From the NCBI GenBank assembly GCA_913062815.1, contig CAJXWZ010000018.1, positions 1-64,000 of the forward strand: 64,000 bases of DNA. Direction: 5' to 3'. The notes beneath the pieces are model-generated. The model was not told the origin of the DNA and ran no database searches. It saw only the letters and a program-made list of their open reading frames with translations. Made by a program: the position numbers and the translations under genes. Positions 24,758-34,847 of the stretch are shown here, one piece after another. Position 1 is the first letter of the stretch. Every line of letters starts with the position of its first letter. This DNA is from an uncultured Colwellia sp. Its GTDB lineage: Bacteria > Pseudomonadota > Gammaproteobacteria > Enterobacterales > Alteromonadaceae.

Positions 24758-27562
24758 TTAGGCTGTTCTAAAAAAAGATATTTCTTCATTTAACGCCACT
24801 GATAAATGCGCTAATTCAATGCTAGAGCTGGCAATTTGCATCGCAGCATCATGGTTTTCCATTGAGATATTATTCACAGCAGTGACATTTATCTCTATGC
24901 CTTTAGAGACTACGTTTTGCTCTTCTGAGGCAGTAGCTATCTGAATACTCATAGATGAGACATTGTCAATAACATCAAAGACTTTACTGAAGAGCTCACT
25001 AACTTCCTGAGACTGACTAACAATTGATAATGCCTTTTCAGCGCCTTGATTCATCGCGTCGGCGGATTTAATAGCGCCTTCTTGCAGTTTGTCTATCATA
25101 TTTTCTATTTCTGAAGCAGACACCTGTGTATTTTGCGCTAGAGTTCTTACCTCATCAGCAACAACGGCAAAACCTCGTCCGTGCTCACCTGCTCTGGCTG
25201 CTTCAATTGCTGCATTCAACGCAAGTAAGTTGGTTTGGTCGGCAATACTTTTTATGACATCTAAAATGCGGGTAATATCTGCAGCATCGTTTTTTAGACA
25301 ATTGATTAATGACACCGTATTATCTAAATCTGATACCAATTCTCTATTACTTGATAAAGAGTTTTGCACCAAGCTACGGCCACGATCAATATAATCTCTG
25401 GCTTCAGTGGTCTCGCTTGAAGTGATGGAAGCATTTTGACTAATTTCAGCGACAGATGCTGTCATTTGTACCATTGCAGTAGAGGTGCCTTCTGAGCTTT
25501 CTTTTTGTGAGTTAGCGTTATGTTTCGATTGCTCTGCTAATACGGCCAACTCTTCGGTAGCAGCTGCTTGTTGTGTCGACGCGGATGAAATATTGGTAAT
25601 TGAATCAATCAATTTCTCAGACATATTCCTCATCGCTAAATAGATACCTTTTTCTTTCCCTGTATTGGTAAATTGTATGGTGAGATTTCCTTGGGAAATT
25701 TGCTCTGTTAACTCAACTAGATCTTTTGGCTCTCCACCGATTAAATGGGTAATACTTCGGCTAAATGCTATAGATGCGACACATATAAAAACTATGGCAA
25801 CTAAAAGAATAATGATGGCAGTATTTTTTAATGCTGAAATGGCGGCAAAAGCTTCAGACTCATCAATTTCAGATATTAGTGCCCAGCTAAAGTCTCCTAC
25901 TTTGATTTTACTAAAAGCGGAAAGTACAGGATTACCATTATAATCTTCAATAATATCTAAATTACTTTCACCACTTAATGCCCTGCTAGTCGCTTGTGTA
26001 TCGACAAGGCCTTTACCGGTTTTATCTGCAAAAGAGGCTACCACAGTATGATTATCGGGATCCAAAAATGAATCAGAGCGCATTTTTAAATCTTGACCCA
26101 CTAAATATGATTCTCCCGATTTCCCCATGCCTTCTCGCATCGTCATGATGGAATTAATACCTTCAAGGGGAAGTTGCAATGCAACGATCACCTCAAGCTT
26201 ACCATTTTGATATAAGGGTTTTGCGATAAAAGCCGCTGGTGCATCATTACTGGGTGCATATGGCGCAAAATCGGCAACGCCATATTCCTTAGTTGTGATC
26301 ACTTTTTTAACAAGCTGTCCTAAACCACTATCTTTATATAAGCCAGTGAGCATATTCGTTTGGTAATCTGGCTCCTTAAACGCACTGTAAAAAACATAAC
26401 CGTCAGGGTTAATTAAAAACAAGTCGTAATAACCATACTCTTGAATATATTTATTATAGTAATCTAGCTCTTCCCCTTTAACATGCGGTGCAAAAACTTC
26501 AGCAACATCTATTTCAGTCATCATTGCCCAATGAATACCGTTACCCATATCAACAGGGCTCCAACTTGAAAGCACTGGATTACCGTTATAATCAATAATC
26601 ACCTCTTGACCAGCTTGACCTTGCAAGGCCGATATTACTGCACTACTTTCAACGGTAACCTTATTTTTGAATGAGTTTTCAACGGAATAAGTTAACGGGC
26701 TTAAAAATGAATCTGTTCTCATCAGGTGATCTTGACCAACAATATAACTTTCACCCGTTTCACCCATGCCTGATCGTTGCGACATGATTTTTTGAATTTC
26801 ATTCATTGGTATTTGCAGCGCAAAATAACCCAAAGGTTTATTGGACTTGTCGTTAACCTTGGTGATCATAAAAGCGGCAGGAGCATTATTCGATGGTGCA
26901 TAAGGTGCTAAATCGCCGAATATGATTTCACCTGGTTGAGCTGTCTTGGCGAGTTGAAAGGCATGACTGAATGTTGAGCTCATTAAAGGTGATTTATCTA
27001 GGCTCAAACCAAGATCAGATTCTTGGGCATCACTATAGACAATGTGCCCGCTATTATTAATTAGGAATAAATCATACCAACCATTTTCTTTGTTTATCTC
27101 TTTAAAGTATTTAGCATACTTTTGCTCATACTTATTCCAGTCAGTTGTTCTGATTTGATTATTCTTTGAAAATGCCTTTGTAAATTCTTGAAGAGCAGCA
27201 AGACTATGAGGCGATAAACTTAACTTAATTAAATTTGACTTTAAGCCTTTCAGATAGTTATCTAATAAAAATGCCTTCAGTTGTTGAGTCGAATTCAGCG
27301 ATTGAAAAGCGTTATAACGCAATGTTTTTACTGTGTTTAGCAATACATTCATATCGCCTTTTCTTTCAGAAAAATAACGATTAATCTGCGATTCTTTATT
27401 GCTTTTAACTGACGTTAACTGGTTAAAAGATTGATTTTCAAGTGAATTACTTGCCAGGTTAATTGTAAAAAACAATATAAACAAGGCTGGAAGCAAGCCC
27501 ATAATTAATGATGCTACAATTAACTTCTGTGAAAGTTTTAGGTTTTTGATGGTTACTGACAA
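24758..27562 (-). CDS. Methyl-accepting chemotaxis protein with two tandem Cache sensor units
   Basis: A 934-aa chemoreceptor. TM1 is at about 15-38; the periplasmic region to about 570 holds two repeated Cache-type units, and TM2 is at about 575-600. A HAMP-like linker follows, then the signalling domain with the tip [21 protein letters not shown] and the adaptation helices. The two sensor units share matching blocks, [22 protein letters not shown] or [18 protein letters not shown](I/L)VGQD and YNGNPVLS. They arose by internal duplication. The ligand is unknown. It should feed CheA via CheW at the inner membrane. It starts 494 bases from the divergent DUF1285 gene. Confidence 0.9.
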   Translation of the reverse strand: MSVTIKNLKLSQKLIVASLIMGLLPALFILFFTINLASNSLENQSFNQLTSVKSNKESQINRYFSERKGDMNVLLNTVKTLRYNAFQSLNSTQQLKAFLLDNYLKGLKSNLIKLSLSPHSLAALQEFTKAFSKNNQIRTTDWNKYEQKYAKYFKEINKENGWYDLFLINNSGHIVYSDAQESDLGLSLDKSPLMSSTFSHAFQLAKTAQPGEIIFGDLAPYAPSNNAPAAFMITKVNDKSNKPLGYFALQIPMNEIQKIMSQRSGMGETGESYIVGQDHLMRTDSFLSPLTYSVENSFKNKVTVESSAVISALQGQAGQEVIIDYNGNPVLSSWSPVDMGNGIHWAMMTEIDVAEVFAPHVKGEELDYYNKYIQEYGYYDLFLINPDGYVFYSAFKEPDYQTNMLTGLYKDSGLGQLVKKVITTKEYGVADFAPYAPSNDAPAAFIAKPLYQNGKLEVIVALQLPLEGINSIMTMREGMGKSGESYLVGQDLKMRSDSFLDPDNHTVVASFADKTGKGLVDTQATSRALSGESNLDIIEDYNGNPVLSAFSKIKVGDFSWALISEIDESEAFAAISALKNTAIIILLVAIVFICVASIAFSRSITHLIGGEPKDLVELTEQISQGNLTIQFTNTGKEKGIYLAMRNMSEKLIDSITNISSASTQQAAATEELAVLAEQSKHNANSQKESSEGTSTAMVQMTASVAEISQNASITSSETTEARDYIDRGRSLVQNSLSSNRELVSDLDNTVSLINCLKNDAADITRILDVIKSIADQTNLLALNAAIEAARAGEHGRGFAVVADEVRTLAQNTQVSASEIENMIDKLQEGAIKSADAMNQGAEKALSIVSQSQEVSELFSKVFDVIDNVSSMSIQIATASEEQNVVSKGIEINVTAVNNISMENHDAAMQIASSSIELAHLSVALNEEISFFRTA

Positions 27563-28055
27563 AATTTTGCCCTTCCCTGTAAAGTACTACGTTTAAAAAC
27601 GCGTTCATACTACCTAGATAGTCAATCATTCACTAGACTAGGTTTTTGATTTCAAAATCCTCTATGCAATTTCATGAATATTTATCTCTTTACAGCATCT
27701 TTTCTAAGAATTAAGCATCATAAGGTTGATTCAATTCGCGTAACTGATTTTATCTTAACCTCCTTGATTAATTTATACATTTATAAAATTAACATTAAAT
27801 TAACATTGAAATTATTTACAAAACCCTCCTTCCTTGTCTGACCACTTCCTAATGAATAATGCCATGATATAAATTGTAAGCGTTTGTAAAACAATACTTT
27901 ACCCTGTGCAAAGTTCAACCAAATCGATCAAATAACGAACAGGCTTATCTGGAATATTATCCGTTCAAGAGGATTTTTATAACCAACTATTGAATTTTGC
28001 CGTATGATTATTTTAACTTAATGTACATTGCACTTGATCACTGGTAAAGATAACG
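27563..28055. other. Intergenic region between chemoreceptor and DUF1285
   Basis: AT-rich region of 493 bp between divergent genes. It contains a perfect tandem 11-bp direct repeat (aaattaacatt at 27786-27796 and 27797-27807), which could be a regulator-binding site. No gene, tRNA or terminator is visible. Confidence 0.45.
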
Positions 28056-28589
28056 ATGTCTCTAGAAACGATTACTGCTCAAATAAAGGCACAAAGCAAG
28101 AAAGTACTTCCTGTTGATGAATGGGATCCGGACTACTGCGGAGAGATGGATCTTCAAATAAAAGCCAATGGTGATTGGTACTATGCAGGCTCAATTTTCA
28201 AACGTGTATCATTAGTAAAGTTACTCTCTTCTGTACTTAAGAAAGAACACGACCAATATTTTTTAGTTACCCCAGTTGAAAAAATAAAAATTACCGTTGA
28301 TGATGCCCCTTTTGTACTGACTCAATGGCGATGGCAAGATGAAAAAGCGTCCACAATGCTAGTAACAAATAATGTCGGTGACGAGTTTGTTTTAGATAAT
28401 TCACATCCAATAATAGTAAACGAGAAAGATGAGCTTTATGTCACGGTACGACGAAACTTGTTAGCTAAAGTACATCGTAACGTTTATTACCAATGGATAG
28501 GTTTAGCCAAAGAAATAGAAACGCCAAACGGAGTTGAATTGATATTGCAAAGTGCTGGGAATCAGTTTTGTCTAGGCGTCATTAATTAA
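28056..28589 (+). CDS. DUF1285 family protein
   Basis: A 177-aa soluble protein. It matches DUF1285: PVDEWDPDYCGEMDLQIKANGDWYYAGSIFKR near the N-terminus, then FLVTPVEKIKITVDDAPF, with a beta-rich fold throughout. The family is of unknown function and common in gammaproteobacteria and pseudomonads. The start ATG at 28056 leads directly into the domain. Monocistronic. Confidence 0.8.
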   Translation: MSLETITAQIKAQSKKVLPVDEWDPDYCGEMDLQIKANGDWYYAGSIFKRVSLVKLLSSVLKKEHDQYFLVTPVEKIKITVDDAPFVLTQWRWQDEKASTMLVTNNVGDEFVLDNSHPIIVNEKDELYVTVRRNLLAKVHRNVYYQWIGLAKEIETPNGVELILQSAGNQFCLGVIN

Positions 28590-28628
28590 ATTTCAGAGCA
28601 TTATACCAATCCATCACCGAGCATTACC

Positions 28629-28940
28629 CTACTCGGCACACTCTATACACTTTATAGCTGCTGGTTGTACTTGCAAGCGCTGATGACTTATATCTTCGCC
28701 ACAGGTTTGGCATACACCATAATTCCCGTTTTCCATACGAGTTATAGCATTTGATAATTGCTGTATTTCTATTTTCGCTTCAGACTCGAGCGCATTAAGT
28801 ACTTCGTCATTTTCGCGTTCACCCGCTTGCTCTGACCAATCTGCATCTCGGCCACCGGCAAAGTCACGATGAATTGCACCGATGCGTTTTTGCAATGCAA
28901 CAATACGTTGGGTAAATTGTACTTTTAATTGCTCTGACAT
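28629..28940 (-). CDS. DksA/TraR-family zinc-finger protein
   Basis: A 103-aa protein. It has a coiled-coil N-terminal helix pair with the acidic DADWSEQAGERENDEV tip, and a C-terminal zinc finger of four cysteines (CQTCGEDIS and CIEC). DksA relatives bind in the RNA polymerase secondary channel and tune transcription initiation, often with ppGpp. It is shorter than DksA (about 151 aa) and closer to the short DksA-like or TraR group. First gene of a minus-strand series with DUF2489 and YihI. Confidence 0.8.
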   Translation of the reverse strand: MSEQLKVQFTQRIVALQKRIGAIHRDFAGGRDADWSEQAGERENDEVLNALESEAKIEIQQLSNAITRMENGNYGVCQTCGEDISHQRLQVQPAAIKCIECAE

Positions 28941-28981
28941 ATTGGCGACTCCAAATAAAACACTACAAGGTATAGTTCAAA

Positions 28982-29470
28982 TTATTTACTAAGTATAGCC
29001 ATTCTTTCAATTATGTATTGCTGAAGTAGATCCAAATCTTTCACTATGCCAGTATGTAACTTAGCTTCGATTGTCATCCGTTGATAATCTTGTTTCATAC
29101 GCAGTTTTTTTTCCAGTTGCTTTCGTTCATCCAGAATCGATAAATGTTTTATTTCATTATAAAGCTCAAATATTACCGGAAATTGTTTTGCCAATTCACA
29201 ACTCAACTTTAATGAATCCAGTAACACAGATAAACGCCAACATCCTTCACTAAAGTCACATTGTTCTTCTTGCATTGCTCTGGCAATAATTTTTGCACTA
29301 GCAAGCACTTTGTGATCATGTTTTGCTAAAGCTTTTTGATGTGCTATCTCAGTTTGGTGTTGTGCTTTGGTTTGCTCATTAAGCTTCTTTAATAGCTTCC
29401 CTGCGTAAAAAGCTAAACTGATAATAATGATGACAGCGGCAACAATAGCAACAAGCCAGAACTCATTCAT
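28982..29470 (-). CDS. DUF2489 membrane-anchored protein
   Basis: A 162-aa protein with one N-terminal transmembrane segment (residues 5-24) and a long helical cytosolic part. The pattern KIIARAMQEEQCDFSEGCWRL and LKLSCELAKQFPVIFELYNEIKHL fits DUF2489, a family of unknown function. It stops 42 bases before the DksA-like gene and starts 12 bases after the YihI gene, so the three are probably one operon, as in related genomes. Confidence 0.8.
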   Translation of the reverse strand: MNEFWLVAIVAAVIIIISLAFYAGKLLKKLNEQTKAQHQTEIAHQKALAKHDHKVLASAKIIARAMQEEQCDFSEGCWRLSVLLDSLKLSCELAKQFPVIFELYNEIKHLSILDERKQLEKKLRMKQDYQRMTIEAKLHTGIVKDLDLLQQYIIERMAILSK

Positions 29471-29481
29471 GTCACTTAGCC

Positions 29482-30087
29482 TTAATCTTGATCGCTATCT
29501 AAAGGAAAATCGAAACTAGATGAGTTATCTAACTTATCCCATAAATCATCTTCTGAAGAAGCAGTCTGTTTATTTTCTTCTTCAGTATCGTCTTGGTCTA
29601 GTTGTTCACTTAGTTGCTGATGACGTTCCATCATGTCATTAAAGTAATCTACTTCTTGCTCTGTTAAGGCAAGTTCGTCTTCTTGTTTCGCTAGAATTTT
29701 TTGCAATTGCTCATCGGCTTCAATGTTAGCTAACTCTTGAGTTAAACTTACTTGCACAACTTCAGCTTCCTCAACTTCATTGTTAACAGGGCGAATTGCC
29801 GCGATAGGATCAGACTTCGCTTTGATATTCTTACTCGATGTAGGTTTCAGTGCTTTAGTTGCCACACCTAAATCAATTGGTTTTTTGCTACCAATGCGAG
29901 GATCTTTATTTTGATTTGTATTTTGAGCTAAGCTGTTATCTTGCTTTGCTTCTTGCTGGCGGTTACCTGGTTTTTTGCCAGTTTTCTTACGCACTCTTTT
30001 TTCAACATTGGCCAACTCTACTTTGCTAAGTTTTGGTTTTGCTGTTGGTGCTGAGCCGGGCTTGCGCGATTTTTTTGTACGAGACAT
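29482..30087 (-). CDS. yihI: Der GTPase activator YihI
   Basis: A 201-aa protein. The basic N-terminus MSRTKKSRKPG and EKRVRKKTGKKPGNRQQEA is diagnostic of YihI. The C-terminal acidic part has QEDELALTEQEVDYFNDMMERHQQL and SEDDLWDKLD. YihI stimulates the GTPase activity of Der and thereby affects late 50S ribosome assembly. The length matches the family (about 170-200 aa). Conserved placement before DUF2489 supports the call. Confidence 0.88.
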   Translation of the reverse strand: MSRTKKSRKPGSAPTAKPKLSKVELANVEKRVRKKTGKKPGNRQQEAKQDNSLAQNTNQNKDPRIGSKKPIDLGVATKALKPTSSKNIKAKSDPIAAIRPVNNEVEEAEVVQVSLTQELANIEADEQLQKILAKQEDELALTEQEVDYFNDMMERHQQLSEQLDQDDTEEENKQTASSEDDLWDKLDNSSSFDFPLDSDQD

Positions 30088-30231
30088 GATTTGATACTTT
30101 TTAACGATAATTGCCGCTATTTTACGTCATTCGCCGCTAAAAAGTAACTCTTTGTAGTCAAGCATTGATGTTTACATTGAATAGGGAGTAATTTGATTTG
30201 TTGCTATTCTTTGACCTTAAAAACAAATTTT

Positions 30232-30258
30232 CGAGAGAATACAGAGTGTACTCTCTCG
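30232..30258 (-). terminator. Terminator of the VOC gene
   Basis: A 7-bp stem (cgagaga with tctctcg), with further inner pairing gagt/actc, followed on the minus strand by AAAATTTGTTTTT. It lies 23 bases after the stop at 30281. Confidence 0.6.
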
Positions 30259-30280
30259 ATATGCGCTGCTATATTTTTAA

Positions 30281-30811
30281 TTAGTCTTGTTCATGCAACC
30301 AAGCAGCATGTTTTGGTGCTCGTTTAGTTTTAGACCATTCTTCAATCATTGCAGGGCCTACTGCATTTAGCTGTTTAAATTGCTCACGTGTCCCAGTATT
30401 TGCCGCCAACTCTAAACGATGTCCATTAGGATCAAAGAAGTATATTGATTTAAATACCCCATGGTTAACAGGGCCCAATACGTCAACGCCTTTACTTTGT
30501 AGTTCTTCTTTGGCTGAGACCAGTGCCTCAAGATTTTCTACGCGTAAGGCCAAATGTTGAACCCATGCCGGTGTATTTTCATCACGGCCCATGTCTGGAG
30601 AATTCGGGATTTCAAAAAACGCTAAAACATTTTCGTTTCCTGCATCAAGAAAAATATGCATGTAAGGGTCTGGCGCTTTAGTAGACGGCACTTCATCTTC
30701 AGCTATAGCCAGCACTAAGTCCATGTTCAGCTTATCTTTATACCAATCAGTAGTTTCTTTTGCATCGATACAACGATAAGCAACGTGGTGAATCTTTTCA
30801 ACATTAATCAT
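30281..30811 (-). CDS. VOC family protein (extended)
   Basis: A 176-aa VOC protein from ATG 30811; an upstream ATG at 30826 would add 5 residues. It opens with KIHHVAYRCIDAKETTDWYKDKL and closes the fold with GVFKSIYFFDPNGHRLELAANTG. His and Glu in these two motifs are metal-ligand candidates. The C-terminal 40 residues (IEEWSKTKRAPKHAAWLHEQ) extend the usual fold. Substrate unknown. Unrelated in detail to the VOC at 27. Monocistronic. Confidence 0.8.
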   Translation of the reverse strand: MINVEKIHHVAYRCIDAKETTDWYKDKLNMDLVLAIAEDEVPSTKAPDPYMHIFLDAGNENVLAFFEIPNSPDMGRDENTPAWVQHLALRVENLEALVSAKEELQSKGVDVLGPVNHGVFKSIYFFDPNGHRLELAANTGTREQFKQLNAVGPAMIEEWSKTKRAPKHAAWLHEQD

Positions 30812-30965
30812 TTGAACACATCTCATGAATTACTAGAGTATTACTAATTTTAATCATACCTGAGCTGAGTTCACTAATTTTAGCTATATTTAGCTGTAAA
30901 TCTAACGTCAGCAATTCACTACGCCTGATTGTATAGATATTTGTACAGCGCTTTATCCTAGGTAA

Positions 30966-31826
30966 CTACGCTAAAATAACCGTTTTATCGCCGTTTAAAC
31001 ATACACGTTGTTCGGCGTGAATTCGAACTGCATGGCTTAAAGCAGTTGCTTCTAAATCATGGCCCATATGCACCATTTGTTCTATGGTAAAGGTATGATT
31101 AATCGGTTTGACTTCTTGCGCTATAATTGGTCCTTCATCTAAGTTGGCAGTGACATAATGTGCTGTTGCGCCAATCACTTTTACACCTCTAGCATGAGCT
31201 TGGTGGTATGGGCGAGCTCCTTTAAAGCTAGGCAAAAAGGAATGATGAATATTAATAGCCCGACCTTCAAGTTGTTGACATAAATCATCTGACAATATTT
31301 GCATATAGCGTGCTAATACTAATAAATCAGCTTTTGATTGCTCCATTAATCCAAGGATTTTTGCTTCTTGTTCAGGCTTGGTATCAGTTGATATAGGCAA
31401 ATGGTGAAAAGGGACGCCATGCCATTCTGCTAATGATTTACAGTCTTGATGATTTGACAGAATTGCTACAACATTTATTGGCAATACCCCTGTCTTCCAT
31501 TTTGTTAGCAAAGAGACTAAACAGTGATCATCCTTTGACACGGCAATCACAACGTTAGGAATGTCGGCTTTATTACGTAATTTGTATTCCATATTCAATG
31601 GTTTCGCTAAATCATTCAACGCTTCAATAAATTCATTTGCCGGTACCGTTAAATTGCGATCATCAAAAGCGATGCGAGAAAAAAACGTTTCCGTATAGGG
31701 GTCACTATATTGAGAAGTTTCAGTAATAAAGGCACCATGTTCAAACAAACTCTGAGAAACTTTTGCTAAAACGCCAGTGTTGTCAGGGCATTGCCAGGTA
31801 AGTATATAGTGATTAGGTGTCGTCAT
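30966..31826 (-). CDS. purU: Formyltetrahydrofolate deformylase
   Basis: A 286-aa PurU. The N-terminal ACT domain begins YILTWQCPDNTGVLAKV, and the C-terminal formyltransferase fold has LARYMQILSD, INIHHSFLPSFKGARPYHQA and GATAHYVT. It releases formate from 10-formyl-THF to balance one-carbon pools. ATG 31826 matches the family start; a further ATG at 31880 would add 18 unlikely residues. Monocistronic. Confidence 0.9.
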   Translation of the reverse strand: MTTPNHYILTWQCPDNTGVLAKVSQSLFEHGAFITETSQYSDPYTETFFSRIAFDDRNLTVPANEFIEALNDLAKPLNMEYKLRNKADIPNVVIAVSKDDHCLVSLLTKWKTGVLPINVVAILSNHQDCKSLAEWHGVPFHHLPISTDTKPEQEAKILGLMEQSKADLLVLARYMQILSDDLCQQLEGRAINIHHSFLPSFKGARPYHQAHARGVKVIGATAHYVTANLDEGPIIAQEVKPINHTFTIEQMVHMGHDLEATALSHAVRIHAEQRVCLNGDKTVILA

Positions 31827-31947
31827 GATATTTTGCAAGTAAGATAAACTAAAGTCACATGATTGGACATTTTTGTACACAATACCAGTGTTTTAATAGT
31901 TTTTTTGACTATATAACTATTGTTTTTCGTACTTATTGTTTTCGCAC

Positions 31948-32184
31948 TTATTGTTTAGATTCGGATATTCGGTGCTTATTATTAATATATAACTGCTCTA
32001 CTTTTTCACGCGCCCAAGGGGTTTTACGTAAAAATTTTAAACTGGATTTAATACTAGGATCTATAGTGAAGCAATTAATTTTGATTTGCTGTCCTAACGC
32101 TTCAAAACCAAAGTAGGCTTCAAGCTCAGTTACAATAGTTTTTAAAGTAACACCGTGTAAGGGGTTATAAGGTTGATTGTCCAT
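31948..32184 (-). CDS. VF530 family DNA-binding protein
   Basis: A 78-aa protein from ATG 32184 ([21 protein letters not shown]). The pattern [26 protein letters not shown], then [25 protein letters not shown], is the VF530 (DUF2132) signature, a small helical protein reported to bind DNA. An upstream ATG at 32223 would add 13 residues that do not fit. No operon partner. Confidence 0.85.
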   Translation of the reverse strand: MDNQPYNPLHGVTLKTIVTELEAYFGFEALGQQIKINCFTIDPSIKSSLKFLRKTPWAREKVEQLYINNKHRISESKQ

Positions 32185-32288
32185 AAAGTCTGGCTTGCTA
32201 ACAATAAAACCGTAGTATAACAAAAATAATCAGCTTACCTTAATCAAATTGCTAAGATAAGCTACTTATAGACGCATTAAAAAGCTGG

Positions 32289-33029
32289 TTAGGCGAAATG
32301 TTTAACTAACTCATCAGCACCACCGATATGTGCACCATCAATAAAGATTTGCGGTACGGTGTCTGCATTAGTAATGGCGCGCATCGCTGAAATACTCACC
32401 TCATTGCCCAATACTAACTCTTCATACTGCAGTCCCTGTTGTGCAAGTAGTGCTTTTGCACGAGCGCAATGAGGACAACCTGGTTTGGTAAACAAACTTA
32501 CTTGTGCGGTTTGAACTGCTTCTGGGTTGATATATGCAAGCATGGTATCCGCATCTGAAACCTCAAAAGGGTCTCCGGGTAAGTCTGGTTCGATGAACAT
32601 TTTTTCAATGATGCCATCTTTAACCAGCATTGAGTATCGCCAGCTTCGCTTGCCAAAACCTATGTCATTCTTTTCTACCAATAAGCCCATACCAGCGGTA
32701 AATTCACCATTACCATCGGGAATGAAACTTATATTTTCCGCTTGCTGGTCTTTAGCCCAAGCATTCATTACAAAGGTATCATTTACCGAGACACATAAAA
32801 TTTCATCAACGCCATTTTCAGCAAACTTGGCAGCAAGCTCATTATAGCGAGGTAAATGTGTTGACGAACAAGTTGGCGTAAAAGCACCAGGTAAAGAGAA
32901 AACAACAACGGTTTTACCCGCAAAAATCTCTTGTGAATCACGCTTGCTCCAATCATCGTTTACACGAATTGGGAAGGTTACTGAAGGAATTTGCTGACCT
33001 TCTTTATTGGCAAAATTTTCATTAGACAT
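32289..33029 (-). CDS. Hybrid peroxiredoxin-5/glutaredoxin
   Basis: A 246-aa fusion. Residues 1-160 are a Prx5 domain with peroxidatic C54 in PGAFTPTCSSTHLPRY. Residues about 170-246 are a glutaredoxin with CPHC (TKPGCPHCARAK) and TVPQIFIDG. It reduces hydroperoxides using glutathione, with the fused glutaredoxin recycling the peroxidatic site. This is the usual arrangement in many gammaproteobacteria. It is divergent from another thioredoxin-fold gene at 33256, so oxidative-stress control of the shared 226-bp region is likely, though no OxyR site is proven. Confidence 0.9.
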   Translation of the reverse strand: MSNENFANKEGQQIPSVTFPIRVNDDWSKRDSQEIFAGKTVVVFSLPGAFTPTCSSTHLPRYNELAAKFAENGVDEILCVSVNDTFVMNAWAKDQQAENISFIPDGNGEFTAGMGLLVEKNDIGFGKRSWRYSMLVKDGIIEKMFIEPDLPGDPFEVSDADTMLAYINPEAVQTAQVSLFTKPGCPHCARAKALLAQQGLQYEELVLGNEVSISAMRAITNADTVPQIFIDGAHIGGADELVKHFA

Positions 33030-33255
33030 AATATTTCCTTAATTTATCTGGGGTGATTTAAGCGTAGCTTGTTTAAATGATGGTGAAGCTATTATTGAAT
33101 ATTTTCATAAATAACTAAAACCATTAAAATCGATATTAATAATCTATAAAATAGATTGATGATAATAGCTCACTTTCTTTTGAAATTGTTTTTCATCTTT
33201 CAGGTCTTTTCTTGAGTATTTATTAGTTTTATTTAATCAATTTAAGGAAATTCCT

Positions 33256-33918
33256 GTGCGCATTACCAACTATACTTTATTGCTAAGCCTGCTATTTCTC
33301 GTCACGAGTCCAACTGTACTGGCTGGCAACACTGCAAATAACATCAAGACTATTGCTGAATCAGCTGAACAGGTCAGTCCATTAATGAATGGTCAACTAA
33401 TTCCCGCAACTATAGAAGTGATAACTGCACAAGGAAAGAAAGAAAGTTTAGGACAAGTGCTAAATAATCAAAAAACTATTTTGTTTTTTTACCGAGGCGG
33501 GTGGTGCCCTTTTTGCAACACGCAAATGGGTCAATTAAAAAAAGTTGAAAGCAAGTTAAATAAATTAGGATTTCAATTAGTTGGGATTTCTACCGACAGT
33601 CCACAAGATTTACAAAAAAGTATTGCTGAACATCAGCTAAACTATCAGTTACTAGCAGATTTTGATTCAAAAATAAGTCAGGCTTTTGGTTTAGCTTTTT
33701 TCTCGAGTCAAAAAGTTACCGATAGATATCTGGCCAAGATGAAGCTAAAAAATCCGCTACAAGAGAATAAGGCGGGTGTTAACAGGTTAGTGTTACCGGT
33801 ACCTGCAATTTACGTGATCGACAGTAGTGGTTTAGTACAATTCAATTATGTAAACCCCAACTTTAGAGTGCGACTACATGAAGAGTTACTGCTTAAAGCG
33901 GCCAGCCTAGTTAAATAG
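33256..33918 (+). CDS. Secreted AhpC/TSA-type peroxiredoxin-like protein
   Basis: A 220-aa protein with a signal peptide (1-23). The thioredoxin-fold core has YRGGWCPFCNTQ with C84 and C87, then LKKVESKLNKLGFQLVGISTD. AhpC/TSA-type redox protein, probably acting in the periplasm on peroxides or disulfides. The CxxC resembles the active site of thiol-disulfide proteins as well as Prx, so peroxidase activity is not certain. GGAAA before ATG-like GTG 33256 supports the start. Confidence 0.75.
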   Translation: MRITNYTLLLSLLFLVTSPTVLAGNTANNIKTIAESAEQVSPLMNGQLIPATIEVITAQGKKESLGQVLNNQKTILFFYRGGWCPFCNTQMGQLKKVESKLNKLGFQLVGISTDSPQDLQKSIAEHQLNYQLLADFDSKISQAFGLAFFSSQKVTDRYLAKMKLKNPLQENKAGVNRLVLPVPAIYVIDSSGLVQFNYVNPNFRVRLHEELLLKAASLVK

Positions 33919-34034
33919 TAATAGCTAAAGTGTTTGCTTATCACTAGCTCTGCATGATAAATTATGCAACAACTTGTATATACAAGTTGAGTTATATATT
34001 TTATAAAGCAGTTTCAGACAATAAAGAGCTAGTG

Positions 34035-34820
34035 ATGAATTCAACTTATTCCTTATCGACAGGCAATATCGGCATGCTGATCAGTATGCCCCACAATGGT
34101 CAACAAATACCGCAACACATTGCTGAGACAATGACAGTTAATGCCCAAAACGTTGCAGACACTGATTGGTATATAGATAGGCTGTATGATTTTGCAAAAG
34201 CGATGGGGATTTATGTTATTACCCCAAAATATAGTCGCTATGTCATCGATTTGAATAGAAACCCAAAAGGTGAGGTTTTATACAAGGGTGCTGATAACAC
34301 TGAGTTATGTCCTACGACTGCTTTTGATTCAACCTCACTTTATCTTGATGGCAAGCAACCTACAGCAGCAGAGGTAGCGAATCGAGTTGAGCAATATTGG
34401 CAACCTTATCATCAAGCGTTAGCAAATACGCTAAAGCAATTAAAACAGCAATACGGCAAAGTGGTTTTACTTGATGCGCACTCAATTTTGTCACACGTAC
34501 CGCGCTTTTTTTCTGGTAAGCTGCCTGATTTTAATTTTGGTACCGCTGAAGGTGCAACTTGTGACAATCTTTTAGTTGAGAAAATAGCGAAACTTGAACT
34601 TTCACCTTATACAAGTGTTTTTAATGGCAGATTCAAGGGAGGCTATATCACACGTGCTTACGGTAGCCCTGAACAAAACATTCATGCTATACAACTTGAG
34701 CTTTCACAAGCTACCTACATGGACGAACCAAGTGATTGCTATAATGAAGAAAAAGCACTGCAAGTAAAAGAGAAGCTGCAAGCTTTCGTGCAATGCTTGG
34801 CGGACTTTGCAAAGCAATAA
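34035..34820 (+). CDS. hutG: N-formylglutamate deformylase
   Basis: A 261-aa protein. ISMPHNGQQIPQHI and SRYVIDLNRNP carry the zinc and formyl-glutamate site, and LLDAHSI and QLELSQATYMDE are further family motifs. It hydrolyses N-formylglutamate to glutamate and formate, the last step of the five-step histidine pathway. ATG 34035 is chosen from the family start; an upstream start at 33954 would add 27 residues. It is followed after 27 bases by HutF, which makes its substrate. Confidence 0.88.
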   Translation: MNSTYSLSTGNIGMLISMPHNGQQIPQHIAETMTVNAQNVADTDWYIDRLYDFAKAMGIYVITPKYSRYVIDLNRNPKGEVLYKGADNTELCPTTAFDSTSLYLDGKQPTAAEVANRVEQYWQPYHQALANTLKQLKQQYGKVVLLDAHSILSHVPRFFSGKLPDFNFGTAEGATCDNLLVEKIAKLELSPYTSVFNGRFKGGYITRAYGSPEQNIHAIQLELSQATYMDEPSDCYNEEKALQVKEKLQAFVQCLADFAKQ

Positions 34821-34847
34821 CCCGCGTATTAAACAAGTGAGATAAAC

